Made by a program: the position numbers and the translations under genes. A stretch of DNA of 64,000 bases from Lachnospiraceae bacterium (GTDB taxonomy: Bacteria; Bacillota; Clostridia; Lachnospirales; Lachnospiraceae): positions 41,796-105,795 of the forward strand of contig QXWO01000013.1 in the NCBI GenBank assembly GCA_009911035.1, in the 5' to 3' direction. Positions 57,758 through 64,000 of the stretch are shown piece after piece; position 1 is the first letter of the stretch; every line of letters begins with the position of its first letter. A model generated the notes under the pieces. It was not told the origin of the DNA and ran no database searches. It saw nothing but the letters and a program-made list of their open reading frames with translations.

Positions 57758-58831
57758 ATGTCTGCTTCAAGAGATGAAAAGACCGGGAAATGGACTGCTC
57801 AATGCTATTACGAAAACTGGAAAGGGGAGAAGAAGCACAAAAAGAAGCGTGGTTTTGCCACGAAAAAGGAAGCGTTGGAGTGGGAAAGAGAATTTCTGAA
57901 AAGTACATCTGCCAATATGGATATGATGTTAGGCGCATTTGTTGATGTGTATTTTCGGGATAAGGCAGGAGAACTAAAGGAACGCACGATAAAAAACAAG
58001 CGGTACATGATAGAAGCCCATGTATTACCGTATTTTGAGAATAAGCAAATGAACGAAATAAGCCCTTCTGACATTATCCAGTGGCAGAACGCTATCAGAG
58101 CAAAAGGATATTCGCAGACTTATTTACGCATGGTGCAAAATCAGATTACAGCATTGTTTACTCATGCAAGTAACATTTACAATCTCAACAATAACCCATG
58201 TAAAAAGGTTAAGAAAATGGGAAAGTCTGACGCTGACAAGTTGAACTTTTGGACGAAAGACGAATACGATTGCTTCATCAGCGGCATTGACCGGGAAAGC
58301 AAGTATTATGTGATATTTGAAATCCTTTTTTGGACAGGGTGCAGAGAGGGAGAAATGCTTGCTTTAACAAAAGAAGATGTCGATTTTGAAAACAATCAAA
58401 TCAGCATTACTAAGACTTATTACAGAACGGAGCGCAGGGATATTATTACAACGCCGAAAACGGAACAGTCGGTTAGAGTGATTGACATTCCGCAGTTTTT
58501 AACGAAAGAGATTGAAATGTATGTAAACCGCTGTTATGGTCTGCCGGATAATGAAAGGTTGTTCCCCATTGTGGCAGAAGCGGTACAGCATAAGCTGAAA
58601 CGTGCGTGTGCAAAATCGGGGGTAAAGCCGATTAGGGTACATGATTTACGTCATAGCCATGTAGCGTATCTTATCAATCAAGGCGTACAGCCTTTGATTA
58701 TAAAGGAAAGGTTAGGGCATAGGGATATTAAAATCACGCTGAATACTTACGGGCATTTATATCCTAATCAGCAAAAGAAAGTGGCAGATATGCTAAATGC
58801 CGCAAGAAATGAAAATGCCCCTGTCGATTGA
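57758..58831 (+). CDS. int: tyrosine-family site-specific integrase
   Basis: Product of 357 aa. Residues 1-50 are the AP2-like arm-binding domain (KWTAQCYYENWKGEKKHKKK); residues 55-145 are the core-binding SAM-like domain. The catalytic set is R196 (GCREGE), H295 and R298 (HDLRHSH), H321 (LGH) and Y331 (NTYGHLYP). The enzyme targets the tuf 3' end, as shown by the duplicated tuf tails; the TGGCTCTA repeats at both ends are its likely arm sites. The start follows AAAGGGGGATAAGGA. Confidence 0.93.
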   Translation: MSASRDEKTGKWTAQCYYENWKGEKKHKKKRGFATKKEALEWEREFLKSTSANMDMMLGAFVDVYFRDKAGELKERTIKNKRYMIEAHVLPYFENKQMNEISPSDIIQWQNAIRAKGYSQTYLRMVQNQITALFTHASNIYNLNNNPCKKVKKMGKSDADKLNFWTKDEYDCFISGIDRESKYYVIFEILFWTGCREGEMLALTKEDVDFENNQISITKTYYRTERRDIITTPKTEQSVRVIDIPQFLTKEIEMYVNRCYGLPDNERLFPIVAEAVQHKLKRACAKSGVKPIRVHDLRHSHVAYLINQGVQPLIIKERLGHRDIKITLNTYGHLYPNQQKKVADMLNAARNENAPVD

Positions 58832-58940
58832 CAAGGACATTTCACTACAAAGGCAGAGCCTGTTGTATTTATATCTCGCAAATATAGTATAACAAAGACT
58901 CTGCTGAAACTCAATCGAATTATTTCAGTGGAGGACGCAA

Positions 58941-59909
58941 ATGGAAGAAAAAAGAGAGAAAAATTATCGTTTAATCAACATGGAAGATGTAGAAGCAAGA
59001 GAAGTAAACTGGCTGTGGTATCCTTATATTCCCTATGGAAAGCTGACGATTGTGCAAGGCGATCCGGGGGAGGGAAAGACCACTTTTATTTTGCACCTTG
59101 CGGCACTTCTCACAAAAGGCGAAGCACTTCCCTGTGAGGAAACAGCAGAGGGCAGAGAGCCGGTCAACGTAATTTATCAGAACGCAGAGGACAGTTTAGA
59201 AGATACCATAAAACCCCGATTGCTAGAAGCAGGAGCAGACTGTAACCGGGTGTTGGTAATTGATGAAAGTATAGATTGTTTGAGCATGACAGATGAAAGG
59301 CTCGTCCGGGCAATAAAGGAAACCGGGGCAAAAATGGTTGTGTTAGACCCAATACAAGCCTATTTGGGCGCAGATGTGGATATGCACCGGGCGAATGAAA
59401 TCAGACCAGTGCTGAAGCAGTTAGGGAATATTGCGGAAGAATACGGTTGTGCGATTGTTCTTATTGGTCACATGAATAAAGCAAGCGGAAGTAAATCTAC
59501 TTACCGGGGATTGGGTTCAATAGATTTTCAAGCTACCGCCCGGAGTGTGTTGGTAGTTGGCAGGATAAAAGACGATACAACTTTGCGTGTGATAGCGCAT
59601 GATAAGAGCAGTCTTGCGCCGGAGGGAACTTCAATAGCATTTCGCATGGATAAGGACAACGGTTTTATATGGGAGGGTGTTTATGACATTACGGTTGAGG
59701 AATTACTTTCCGGCGAAAGCAGAGGACAGAAAACAAAGGACGCTAAATCATTTCTTGCGGAGATTTTGGCAGAGGGGCAGTTATCCTGCAATGAAATTAC
59801 AGAAGCGGCAAAGGAGAGATGTATCAAGAAGAAAACGCTGTGGAACGCCAAAAAGGAAATGAACATTGATAGCGTGAAAGTAGGAAATCAGTGGTACTGG
59901 ACTTTGTAG
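58941..59909 (+). CDS. RepA-like AAA/RecA-fold ATPase
   Basis: Product of 322 aa from ATG 58941, after AGTGGAGGACGCAA. Walker A is GDPGEGKT at residues 40-47; Walker B is MVVLDP, followed by LGHMNK-like (LIGHMNKASGSK) motif III. The C-terminal about 70 residues look like a winged-helix domain (LSCNEITEAAKERCIKKKTLW). RecA-fold ATPases of this sort (RepA helicase family) are common in integrative mobilizable elements, where they support replication of the excised circle or strand transfer. No DnaG-like primase is seen. Confidence 0.8.
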   Translation: MEEKREKNYRLINMEDVEAREVNWLWYPYIPYGKLTIVQGDPGEGKTTFILHLAALLTKGEALPCEETAEGREPVNVIYQNAEDSLEDTIKPRLLEAGADCNRVLVIDESIDCLSMTDERLVRAIKETGAKMVVLDPIQAYLGADVDMHRANEIRPVLKQLGNIAEEYGCAIVLIGHMNKASGSKSTYRGLGSIDFQATARSVLVVGRIKDDTTLRVIAHDKSSLAPEGTSIAFRMDKDNGFIWEGVYDITVEELLSGESRGQKTKDAKSFLAEILAEGQLSCNEITEAAKERCIKKKTLWNAKKEMNIDSVKVGNQWYWTL

Positions 59910-60003
59910 CAAAAGAACATAGCAAGATTGCCTTTTCTAAAGATAGGGTAATCTTGCTACCTTGATTAGAAGCGTGGCGGCAACAAGGCGGCGAAAAGCC
60001 GTC

Positions 60004-60129
60004 CCGTCCGTTAGGACGGAAAAGCCCCCGGCAGGGCGCAAAGGCACTTTTGATAAAGCGGAGCGTGTCGAAAGTGCTTTTGCGTTACTTTCGCAGAAAG
60101 TAACAAAGGCTATGCGCCGTATCCGGCGC
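60004..60129 (+). other. probable origin of transfer, cluster of four hairpins
   Basis: Within about 125 bases upstream of the relaxase lie four inverted repeats. CCGTCC/GGACGG with loop GTTA is at 60004-60019. GCACTTT/AAAGTGC is at 60044-60077. GTTACTTTC/GAAAGTAAC with loop GCA is at 60084-60104, a perfect 9-base stem. GCGCCG/CGGCGC with loop TATC is at 60114-60129. MobV-type relaxases nick within or beside such hairpins just before their own gene. The nick site itself cannot be fixed. Confidence 0.6.
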
Positions 60130-60160
60130 TCATTACCCGATAGGGAGAAAGGGAAATTGA

Positions 60161-61531
60161 TTGAAGCGGACTATCAGCGTTATGACAGGGAAAGGCTCTG
60201 TCAACCACAACAGCAGAAAATTCCATGCAAAGAACACTGACCCGGAGCGGAGTTGTCTGAATGTGGAATACTGCAACGAAAATATCAAAGACGTATACCA
60301 CGAATTATTTGATGAAGCACTTGCCCGGTACAATGAGAAACAGACCAGAAGTGACCGCAGGATTGATGATTACTATGAGAAAATCTGTTCCGGCAAACAG
60401 GAGAAGCCATTCCATGAGATTATTTTGCAGATAGGTAACAAGGACGATATGGGGGCAAAGACAGAGGACGGACAGCTTGCGGCAAAAATACTTGATGAAT
60501 ATATGCAGGATTTTCAGCGGCGCAATCTTACGTTAAGGGTATTTTCGGCACATCTCCACATGGACGAAGCCACGCCACATCTGCATATAGATTTTATACC
60601 CTATACGACTGGAAGCAAGAGAGGGCTTGAAACAAGAGTATCATTAAAAAAGGCACTGGCAGAACTTGGATTTAAGGGCGGCACAAGGAGCGAAACGGAA
60701 CGCAACCAGTGGGTAGAGGCAGAGAAAGAACGGCTTGCGGAGATTATGCTAAAGCATGATATTGAGTGGGAGAAGAAAGGAACGCATGAGAAGCATTTAT
60801 CTGTACTCGATTTTGAGAAGCAGGAGCGACAAAAAGAGGTTGCGGAACTGGAACAGACAATCTCCGGCAGTAAAGAGGAATTATCCGATATTCTTCATCA
60901 GCAGATAGCGGCAGGACAGGAAACGGAGCAGATACGGAAAGAGGGGGAAACGATCCGGCAGGAAGTATCAGAACTTACCGCAACAAATCATCTGCTGAAA
61001 GAACAAGCGGAAACGCTGACGGAGGACAAAGAAAAGCTGTTATCCGAAAATGAAAAATTGGAAAAACAACAGAAAAAGTTACAGCAGGACATTAACAAAA
61101 TGGTACAGTCAAAGGAAATCATGGAACGCAATATACATGCCTATGATGAAGATGTAAAATGGCAGTTGGCAGAGCCGGGGGCATTGATGAGCGCAAAGAA
61201 TTATCGGGATAAAAAGGCACTTCCACTTGTGGAGAAATTGAAAGAGGTAGTAAAAAATCTGACTATCAAATGTGTACAGCTTACGGAGCAAAGCAAGAAG
61301 CTGACCGCCAAAATGGACGGGCAACAAAAGCAGATTAGCCGCTTGACGGATAAGGTCATGGAGCAGAACGATACCATAGACCGGTTGCAGGAAAAAGCGT
61401 CTGATTTGGGGCGTTTGGAGCGTCATTTAGGCACGGAACAGGTACAGTCGATAGTGGAACGGTCAAAGGCATTAGAGCAGGCAGAACGGGCAAAAAAACG
61501 CCCGAAACGTGCTTTTGAAATGAGCCGATAG
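60161..61531 (+). CDS. mobV: MobV-family relaxase (Mob_Pre, plasmid recombination enzyme)
   Basis: Product of 456 aa with a TTG start at 60161; an ATG at 60182 is a shorter option. Motif I region is SVNHNSRKFHAKN; motif III is HMDEATPHLH (residues 133-142), the His-rich metal site of MobV enzymes. Residues 225 to about 420 form long coiled coils rich in Glu, Lys and Gln. The protein should nick oriT and pilot the strand during mobilization. The region directly upstream is the hairpin cluster. Confidence 0.9.
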   Translation: MKRTISVMTGKGSVNHNSRKFHAKNTDPERSCLNVEYCNENIKDVYHELFDEALARYNEKQTRSDRRIDDYYEKICSGKQEKPFHEIILQIGNKDDMGAKTEDGQLAAKILDEYMQDFQRRNLTLRVFSAHLHMDEATPHLHIDFIPYTTGSKRGLETRVSLKKALAELGFKGGTRSETERNQWVEAEKERLAEIMLKHDIEWEKKGTHEKHLSVLDFEKQERQKEVAELEQTISGSKEELSDILHQQIAAGQETEQIRKEGETIRQEVSELTATNHLLKEQAETLTEDKEKLLSENEKLEKQQKKLQQDINKMVQSKEIMERNIHAYDEDVKWQLAEPGALMSAKNYRDKKALPLVEKLKEVVKNLTIKCVQLTEQSKKLTAKMDGQQKQISRLTDKVMEQNDTIDRLQEKASDLGRLERHLGTEQVQSIVERSKALEQAERAKKRPKRAFEMSR

Positions 61532-61550
61532 GAAAGGGGATTGATAGGAT

Positions 61551-61865
61551 ATGACGGATATGGAGAAAAAAGTTATGATACGGCTGTGTGCTAAAATCGT
61601 AGCAGATACAGACCTTTACGAAACGGACAAGGAAGTGCAAAATCTGATAGACTGGGTATGCCTGTCGAATCAGATAAAAGAAAACAACAATACAATCCGC
61701 AATCTGACCGGGGAATATAAAAAGATTGAGCCAGATTGCCGGGAGGGAGTACGGGCGCAGTTGGAGCGCATGAAAGAACTCTGCAAAGAGCGCAATAATC
61801 TGTATGAGAAGCAGAATGACTTGAAAGGGCAGAAGTGGAAAATAGAGAAATCGTTAGAACGATAA
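61551..61865 (+). CDS. small coiled-coil protein, probable mobilization accessory
   Basis: Product of 104 aa, starting 19 bases after the relaxase stop. It is highly charged and helical throughout (IKENNNTIRNLTGEYKKI, MKELCKERNNLYEKQNDLK). I do not recognise a named family. Position and co-directionality suggest an accessory role with MobV. The ribosome binding site (AAAGGGGATTGATAGG) is adequate. Confidence 0.6.
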   Translation: MTDMEKKVMIRLCAKIVADTDLYETDKEVQNLIDWVCLSNQIKENNNTIRNLTGEYKKIEPDCREGVRAQLERMKELCKERNNLYEKQNDLKGQKWKIEKSLER

Positions 61866-61873
61866 TAAATGTG

Positions 61874-61905
61874 GGGTGCGGTGGTTGCTGCACCCTATAT
61901 TTTTG
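61874..61905 (+). terminator. terminator after mobilization operon
   Basis: GGGTGC (61874-61879) pairs with GCACCC (61890-61895), followed by TATATTTTT. It separates the mob genes from the cargo gene. Confidence 0.65.
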
Positions 61906-62006
61906 TGGTAAATGAGGAACGGAAGTGATATAATGAAATGGACAAATCGGTGTTTATCGGGAAGCAAATAAAGCGAAAAATAAGTGTTTAGGAGAATATT
62001 GTAAAT

Positions 62007-63485
62007 ATGAAAAATTTACTTAAAAATAAATACTTTGCAGTTTTCATAATATTCAGTTTTCTAGTTTATGTAATGTCCAATGGAGAATGGTGTGTTCCGA
62101 TTTTTGCGTGGATTTATCCAATTTTGTTTCTGTGTATGGTTTATCTCAATCATACACGTAAAGTATATCTTATAATTAGTTTTATATATGCCATTGGATT
62201 TGTTATCCAGTTTGGGAGAGCTATTGGAATGGACGTAAAGATATGTATAATGGTATCAATTTTGTTATCTTTTCTGAAAGTTTTACCGTATATCTACTGG
62301 TCAAAATCAAAAATGAGATTTCAAGATACTATTATTTTTGCAAGTATAATGGTATCAATAGAGTATATCATCTATCTGATATACCCTATATTGGGAGGGC
62401 TGTCTGACGCTTATACACAATACCAAAATCTATATCTGCTACAAATAGTAACGGTGACGGGGATTTACGGAATCACTTTTTTAATATATTGGACGGCGGC
62501 AATGGTTATATGGATTTGGAACCATAAAAGCAAAAAGGAATACATAAAAAAATATATTATCGTATATGGTTCTGTAATCGGATTGGTGTTTGCTTATGGA
62601 ATTGTTATGTTTCATCTTGTAGGAAATCCAGATAAAAGTGTTAGGATCGCTGGTGTAACCGTTCCCATTTCACATCTACTCAATGATGATAAAGATATAT
62701 ATTCTACATTTTATACTGATACATTTACTGATGAAAATATTACAAACGCAAGGAATAAACTATTATCAGTAGCTGATGAACTTTTCCTAAAAACAGAATT
62801 AGAAGCACAAGCAGGGGCAAAGATTGTATTTTGGTCAGAACTGAATGGGGCGGTTTTAAAACAAGATGAAGATATGCTACTACAACGAGCGTCAGATATG
62901 GCAAAACAGGAAGAAATTTATTTGATTATATCGTTACTTGTGAAAACTCCTTATGTGGACTTAAAGGAAAATAAAACGGTAGCATTTAATCCACAAGGAG
63001 AACTTATTTCAGAATATTTTAAGTATGGACGTTCAATCGGAGAACTGTGCCAAAAAGGAGATGGAATATTAAAAAGTTTTGATACAGAATACGGGCGAAT
63101 TGCTCCATTTATATGTTCTGATATGGCATTTTTGTCGAAAATACAGCAGGCAGGCAAAGATAATGTAGATATACTGATTGTTCCGGCTTCGGATTGGAAA
63201 GAAATGACATTATTAGCTTCAAAGACGGCGATTGTGCGAGGGGTTGAAAATGGAAGTAATATAATCAGACATACAAATAAGGGAATGTCGATTGTTTCAG
63301 ATTGTAAAGGCAGTGTACTGGCACAGACCGATTACTTTCAGTCTGATACAAAGACATTATCTGCACAGGTTACAATGAAAGGACGCTTTACGCTCTATTC
63401 GTATATTGGAAATCTATTTGTTTATCTGTGTAGCATATATTTGTTAGGAAGTTTCATAATTCCTAAAATCAAGCGATTATTATGA
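62007..63485 (+). CDS. apolipoprotein N-acyltransferase-like (Lnt/nitrilase superfamily) cargo protein
   Basis: Product of 492 aa. The first about 205 residues contain six or so membrane segments, as in Lnt. The C-terminal carbon-nitrogen hydrolase domain holds a Glu-Lys-Cys triad: E278 in FWSELNG, K339 in EYFKYGRSIGE and C370 in FICSDM. Lnt enzymes usually have CYE where CSD is found here. A last membrane segment lies at the C-terminus, as in Lnt. Lnt acylates the N-terminal Cys of lipoproteins and is typical of Gram-negative and actinobacterial cells, so its presence as mobile cargo in a Firmicute is notable. Substrate identity is inferred. AGGAG lies 12 bases before the ATG. Confidence 0.78.
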   Translation: MKNLLKNKYFAVFIIFSFLVYVMSNGEWCVPIFAWIYPILFLCMVYLNHTRKVYLIISFIYAIGFVIQFGRAIGMDVKICIMVSILLSFLKVLPYIYWSKSKMRFQDTIIFASIMVSIEYIIYLIYPILGGLSDAYTQYQNLYLLQIVTVTGIYGITFLIYWTAAMVIWIWNHKSKKEYIKKYIIVYGSVIGLVFAYGIVMFHLVGNPDKSVRIAGVTVPISHLLNDDKDIYSTFYTDTFTDENITNARNKLLSVADELFLKTELEAQAGAKIVFWSELNGAVLKQDEDMLLQRASDMAKQEEIYLIISLLVKTPYVDLKENKTVAFNPQGELISEYFKYGRSIGELCQKGDGILKSFDTEYGRIAPFICSDMAFLSKIQQAGKDNVDILIVPASDWKEMTLLASKTAIVRGVENGSNIIRHTNKGMSIVSDCKGSVLAQTDYFQSDTKTLSAQVTMKGRFTLYSYIGNLFVYLCSIYLLGSFIIPKIKRLL

Positions 63486-63785
63486 AATTTTGCTAAAATT
63501 CATAAAACAAAAATGCTATACAAATTTAAGGAACAATTAAATTCCACTTTGTTGATTAGAGTGGTGGAGGACAACGAATTGATAATTTCCTTGTTAATGT
63601 TATTTATACATGGTGCTAGCACCATGTAATAAGGTTGGATAAGGAGAAAATTGGTATTTTGCTAATGGCTCTATTTTGGCTCTAAAATTTTTCAAAACAG
63701 TAAAAATATAGAGATAAATTGGATAATATAAAGAAAAACAAGCAGGAAAACTAAAGAAAAACATTTAGATTTCATTTCCGAGAGC
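63486..63785. other. right end of element: palindrome and arm-type repeats, no gene
   Basis: No gene is visible. The stretch holds a perfect 22-base palindrome at 63608-63629 (half-site TACATGGTGCT) and the right arm-type repeats. The rest is A+T-rich sequence leading into attR. Confidence 0.65.
63666..63687 (+). repeat. arm-type integrase repeats, right end
   Basis: TGGCTCTATTT (63666-63676) and TGGCTCTAAAA (63677-63687), same unit, orientation and 11-base period as at 55843-55864. Confidence 0.7.
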
Positions 63786-63839
63786 TCGTGAGGGTGGCAG
63801 GACAGTTGGTTCTGGTAGGGTTGCTACTATCATCGAGTA
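63786..63839 (+). other. attR: displaced original 3' end of tuf
   Basis: Encodes [17 protein letters not shown] and stop in the tuf frame but has no tuf sequence upstream; the preceding bases (CCGAGAGCT) do not match. It is the tail of tuf moved 8 kb downstream by the insertion. A hairpin AGGGCG/CGCCCT follows at 63860-63886 and may be the original tuf terminator. Confidence 0.82.
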
Positions 63840-63900
63840 ATTAAAGAATGCAGTAAAACAGGGCGTTCCCGTTGTGGGTTCGCCCTTAATTTATGCCGTA

Positions 63901-63922
63901 TGGTACTAACTTGGTACTATTA
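63901..63922 (+). repeat. second set of arm-type-like repeats beyond attR
   Basis: TGGTACTAACT and TGGTACTATTA, two direct units with an 11-base period, placed after a tuf tail and hairpin just as TGGCTCTAAAA is at the left end. They are probably arm sites of a different tuf-targeting integrase whose element lies beyond the window. Confidence 0.5.
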
Positions 63923-63955
63923 TTGTAAACGGTAGATAGTCCGTACCTATACAAA

Positions 63956-63996
63956 ACAGGAGCAAACCTGTATGATAGAAACAGATTTGCTCCTGT
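63956..63996 (+). terminator. hairpin at right edge of window
   Basis: ACAGGAGCAAA (63956-63966) pairs with TTTGCTCCTGT (63986-63996), loop of 19 bases, followed by CTTT at the window edge. A terminator is likely, but the T tract may be cut off. Confidence 0.5.
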
Positions 63997-64000
63997 CTTT

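Larger units (their letters stand above)
55706..63796 (+). mobile_element. integrative mobilizable element inserted in the 3' end of tuf
   Basis: About 8.1 kb bounded by duplicated tuf tails. It holds an XRE/excisionase/integrase control module, a RepA-like ATPase, a probable oriT, a MobV relaxase and cargo. It has no type IV secretion genes, so it would rely on a helper conjugative system. Direct 11-base arm-type repeats lie near both ends. Circular excision would regenerate a complete tuf using the tail now at 63786. Confidence 0.85.

Noticed and set aside
59962-60240. Open frame of 92 codons across the hairpin cluster before the relaxase
   Set aside because: It starts at TTG without a ribosome binding site, overlaps the relaxase gene, and its Arg-rich composition follows from the hairpin repeats.

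Overview
The window is chromosomal DNA of a low-to-moderate-GC Gram-positive anaerobe. It is most likely a Clostridia member of the Lachnospiraceae type. The evidence is the order rpmG-secE-nusG-rplK-rplA-rplJ-rplL-rpoB-rpoC-rpsL-rpsG-fusA-tuf, strong AGGAGG ribosome binding sites, a Firmicutes-type L10 leader attenuator, acidic tails on both large RNA polymerase subunits, and a FliD-like flagellar gene next to a large glycan locus. The species cannot be named from sequence alone.

Bases 1 to about 28,100 are a one-direction glycan gene cluster. The left part (to about 18 kb) is visibly richer in A+T than the rest, which suggests separate acquisition. It begins inside a HisF-like amidotransferase subunit. 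It then holds a sugar N-formyltransferase, a hexapeptide acetyltransferase, a DegT-type aminotransferase, an FAD-dependent UGM-like oxidoreductase, a WcbI-domain protein, a heparinase II/III-like lyase, a radical SAM/SPASM enzyme, wecC and wecB (UDP-ManNAc(A) supply), glycosyltransferases of several folds (GT4, GT2, GT11, GT32, DUF1792/GT-D, DUF4422), three FkbM methyltransferases, a DUF268 protein and a DUF1919 protein. Two features stand out. Three consecutive-neighbourhood genes carry G9/G10 tracts typical of slipped-strand phase variation, and one of these genes is out of frame in this copy. Also, about fourteen unrelated enzymes share one small Rossmann-like module. A fourth gene (GT32 at 25.9-27.0 kb) is broken at a G7 tract.

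Bases 28,100-37,200 hold an SDR epimerase, a compact histidine kinase / stand-alone receiver / PIN-domain operon, a convergent TPR-containing GT2, two small XRE-type regulators, glf (UDP-galactopyranose mutase) and a convergent FliD-like gene. The FliD-like gene makes flagellin, or another surface protein, a reasonable acceptor for the glycan.

Bases 37,400-55,760 are the conserved transcription/translation block, with clear promoters ahead of rpmG, rplJ, rpoB and rpsL and an L10-leader attenuator ahead of rplJ. A CapA-like metallophosphatase gene is inserted between rplA and rplJ.

Bases 55,706-63,796 are an integrated mobilizable element of about 8.1 kb that uses the 3' end of tuf as its attachment site. 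It carries a DUF2335 membrane protein, an XRE repressor divergent from an excisionase, a tyrosine integrase, a RepA-like ATPase, a hairpin-rich probable oriT, a MobV relaxase with a small accessory protein, and as cargo an apolipoprotein N-acyltransferase-like enzyme. The element supplies a synonymous replacement of the last 17 tuf codons; the displaced original tail remains at the right end. Just beyond this tail lie arm-type repeats of a different but related sequence, which suggests that a second tuf-targeting element, or its remnant, continues past the window.
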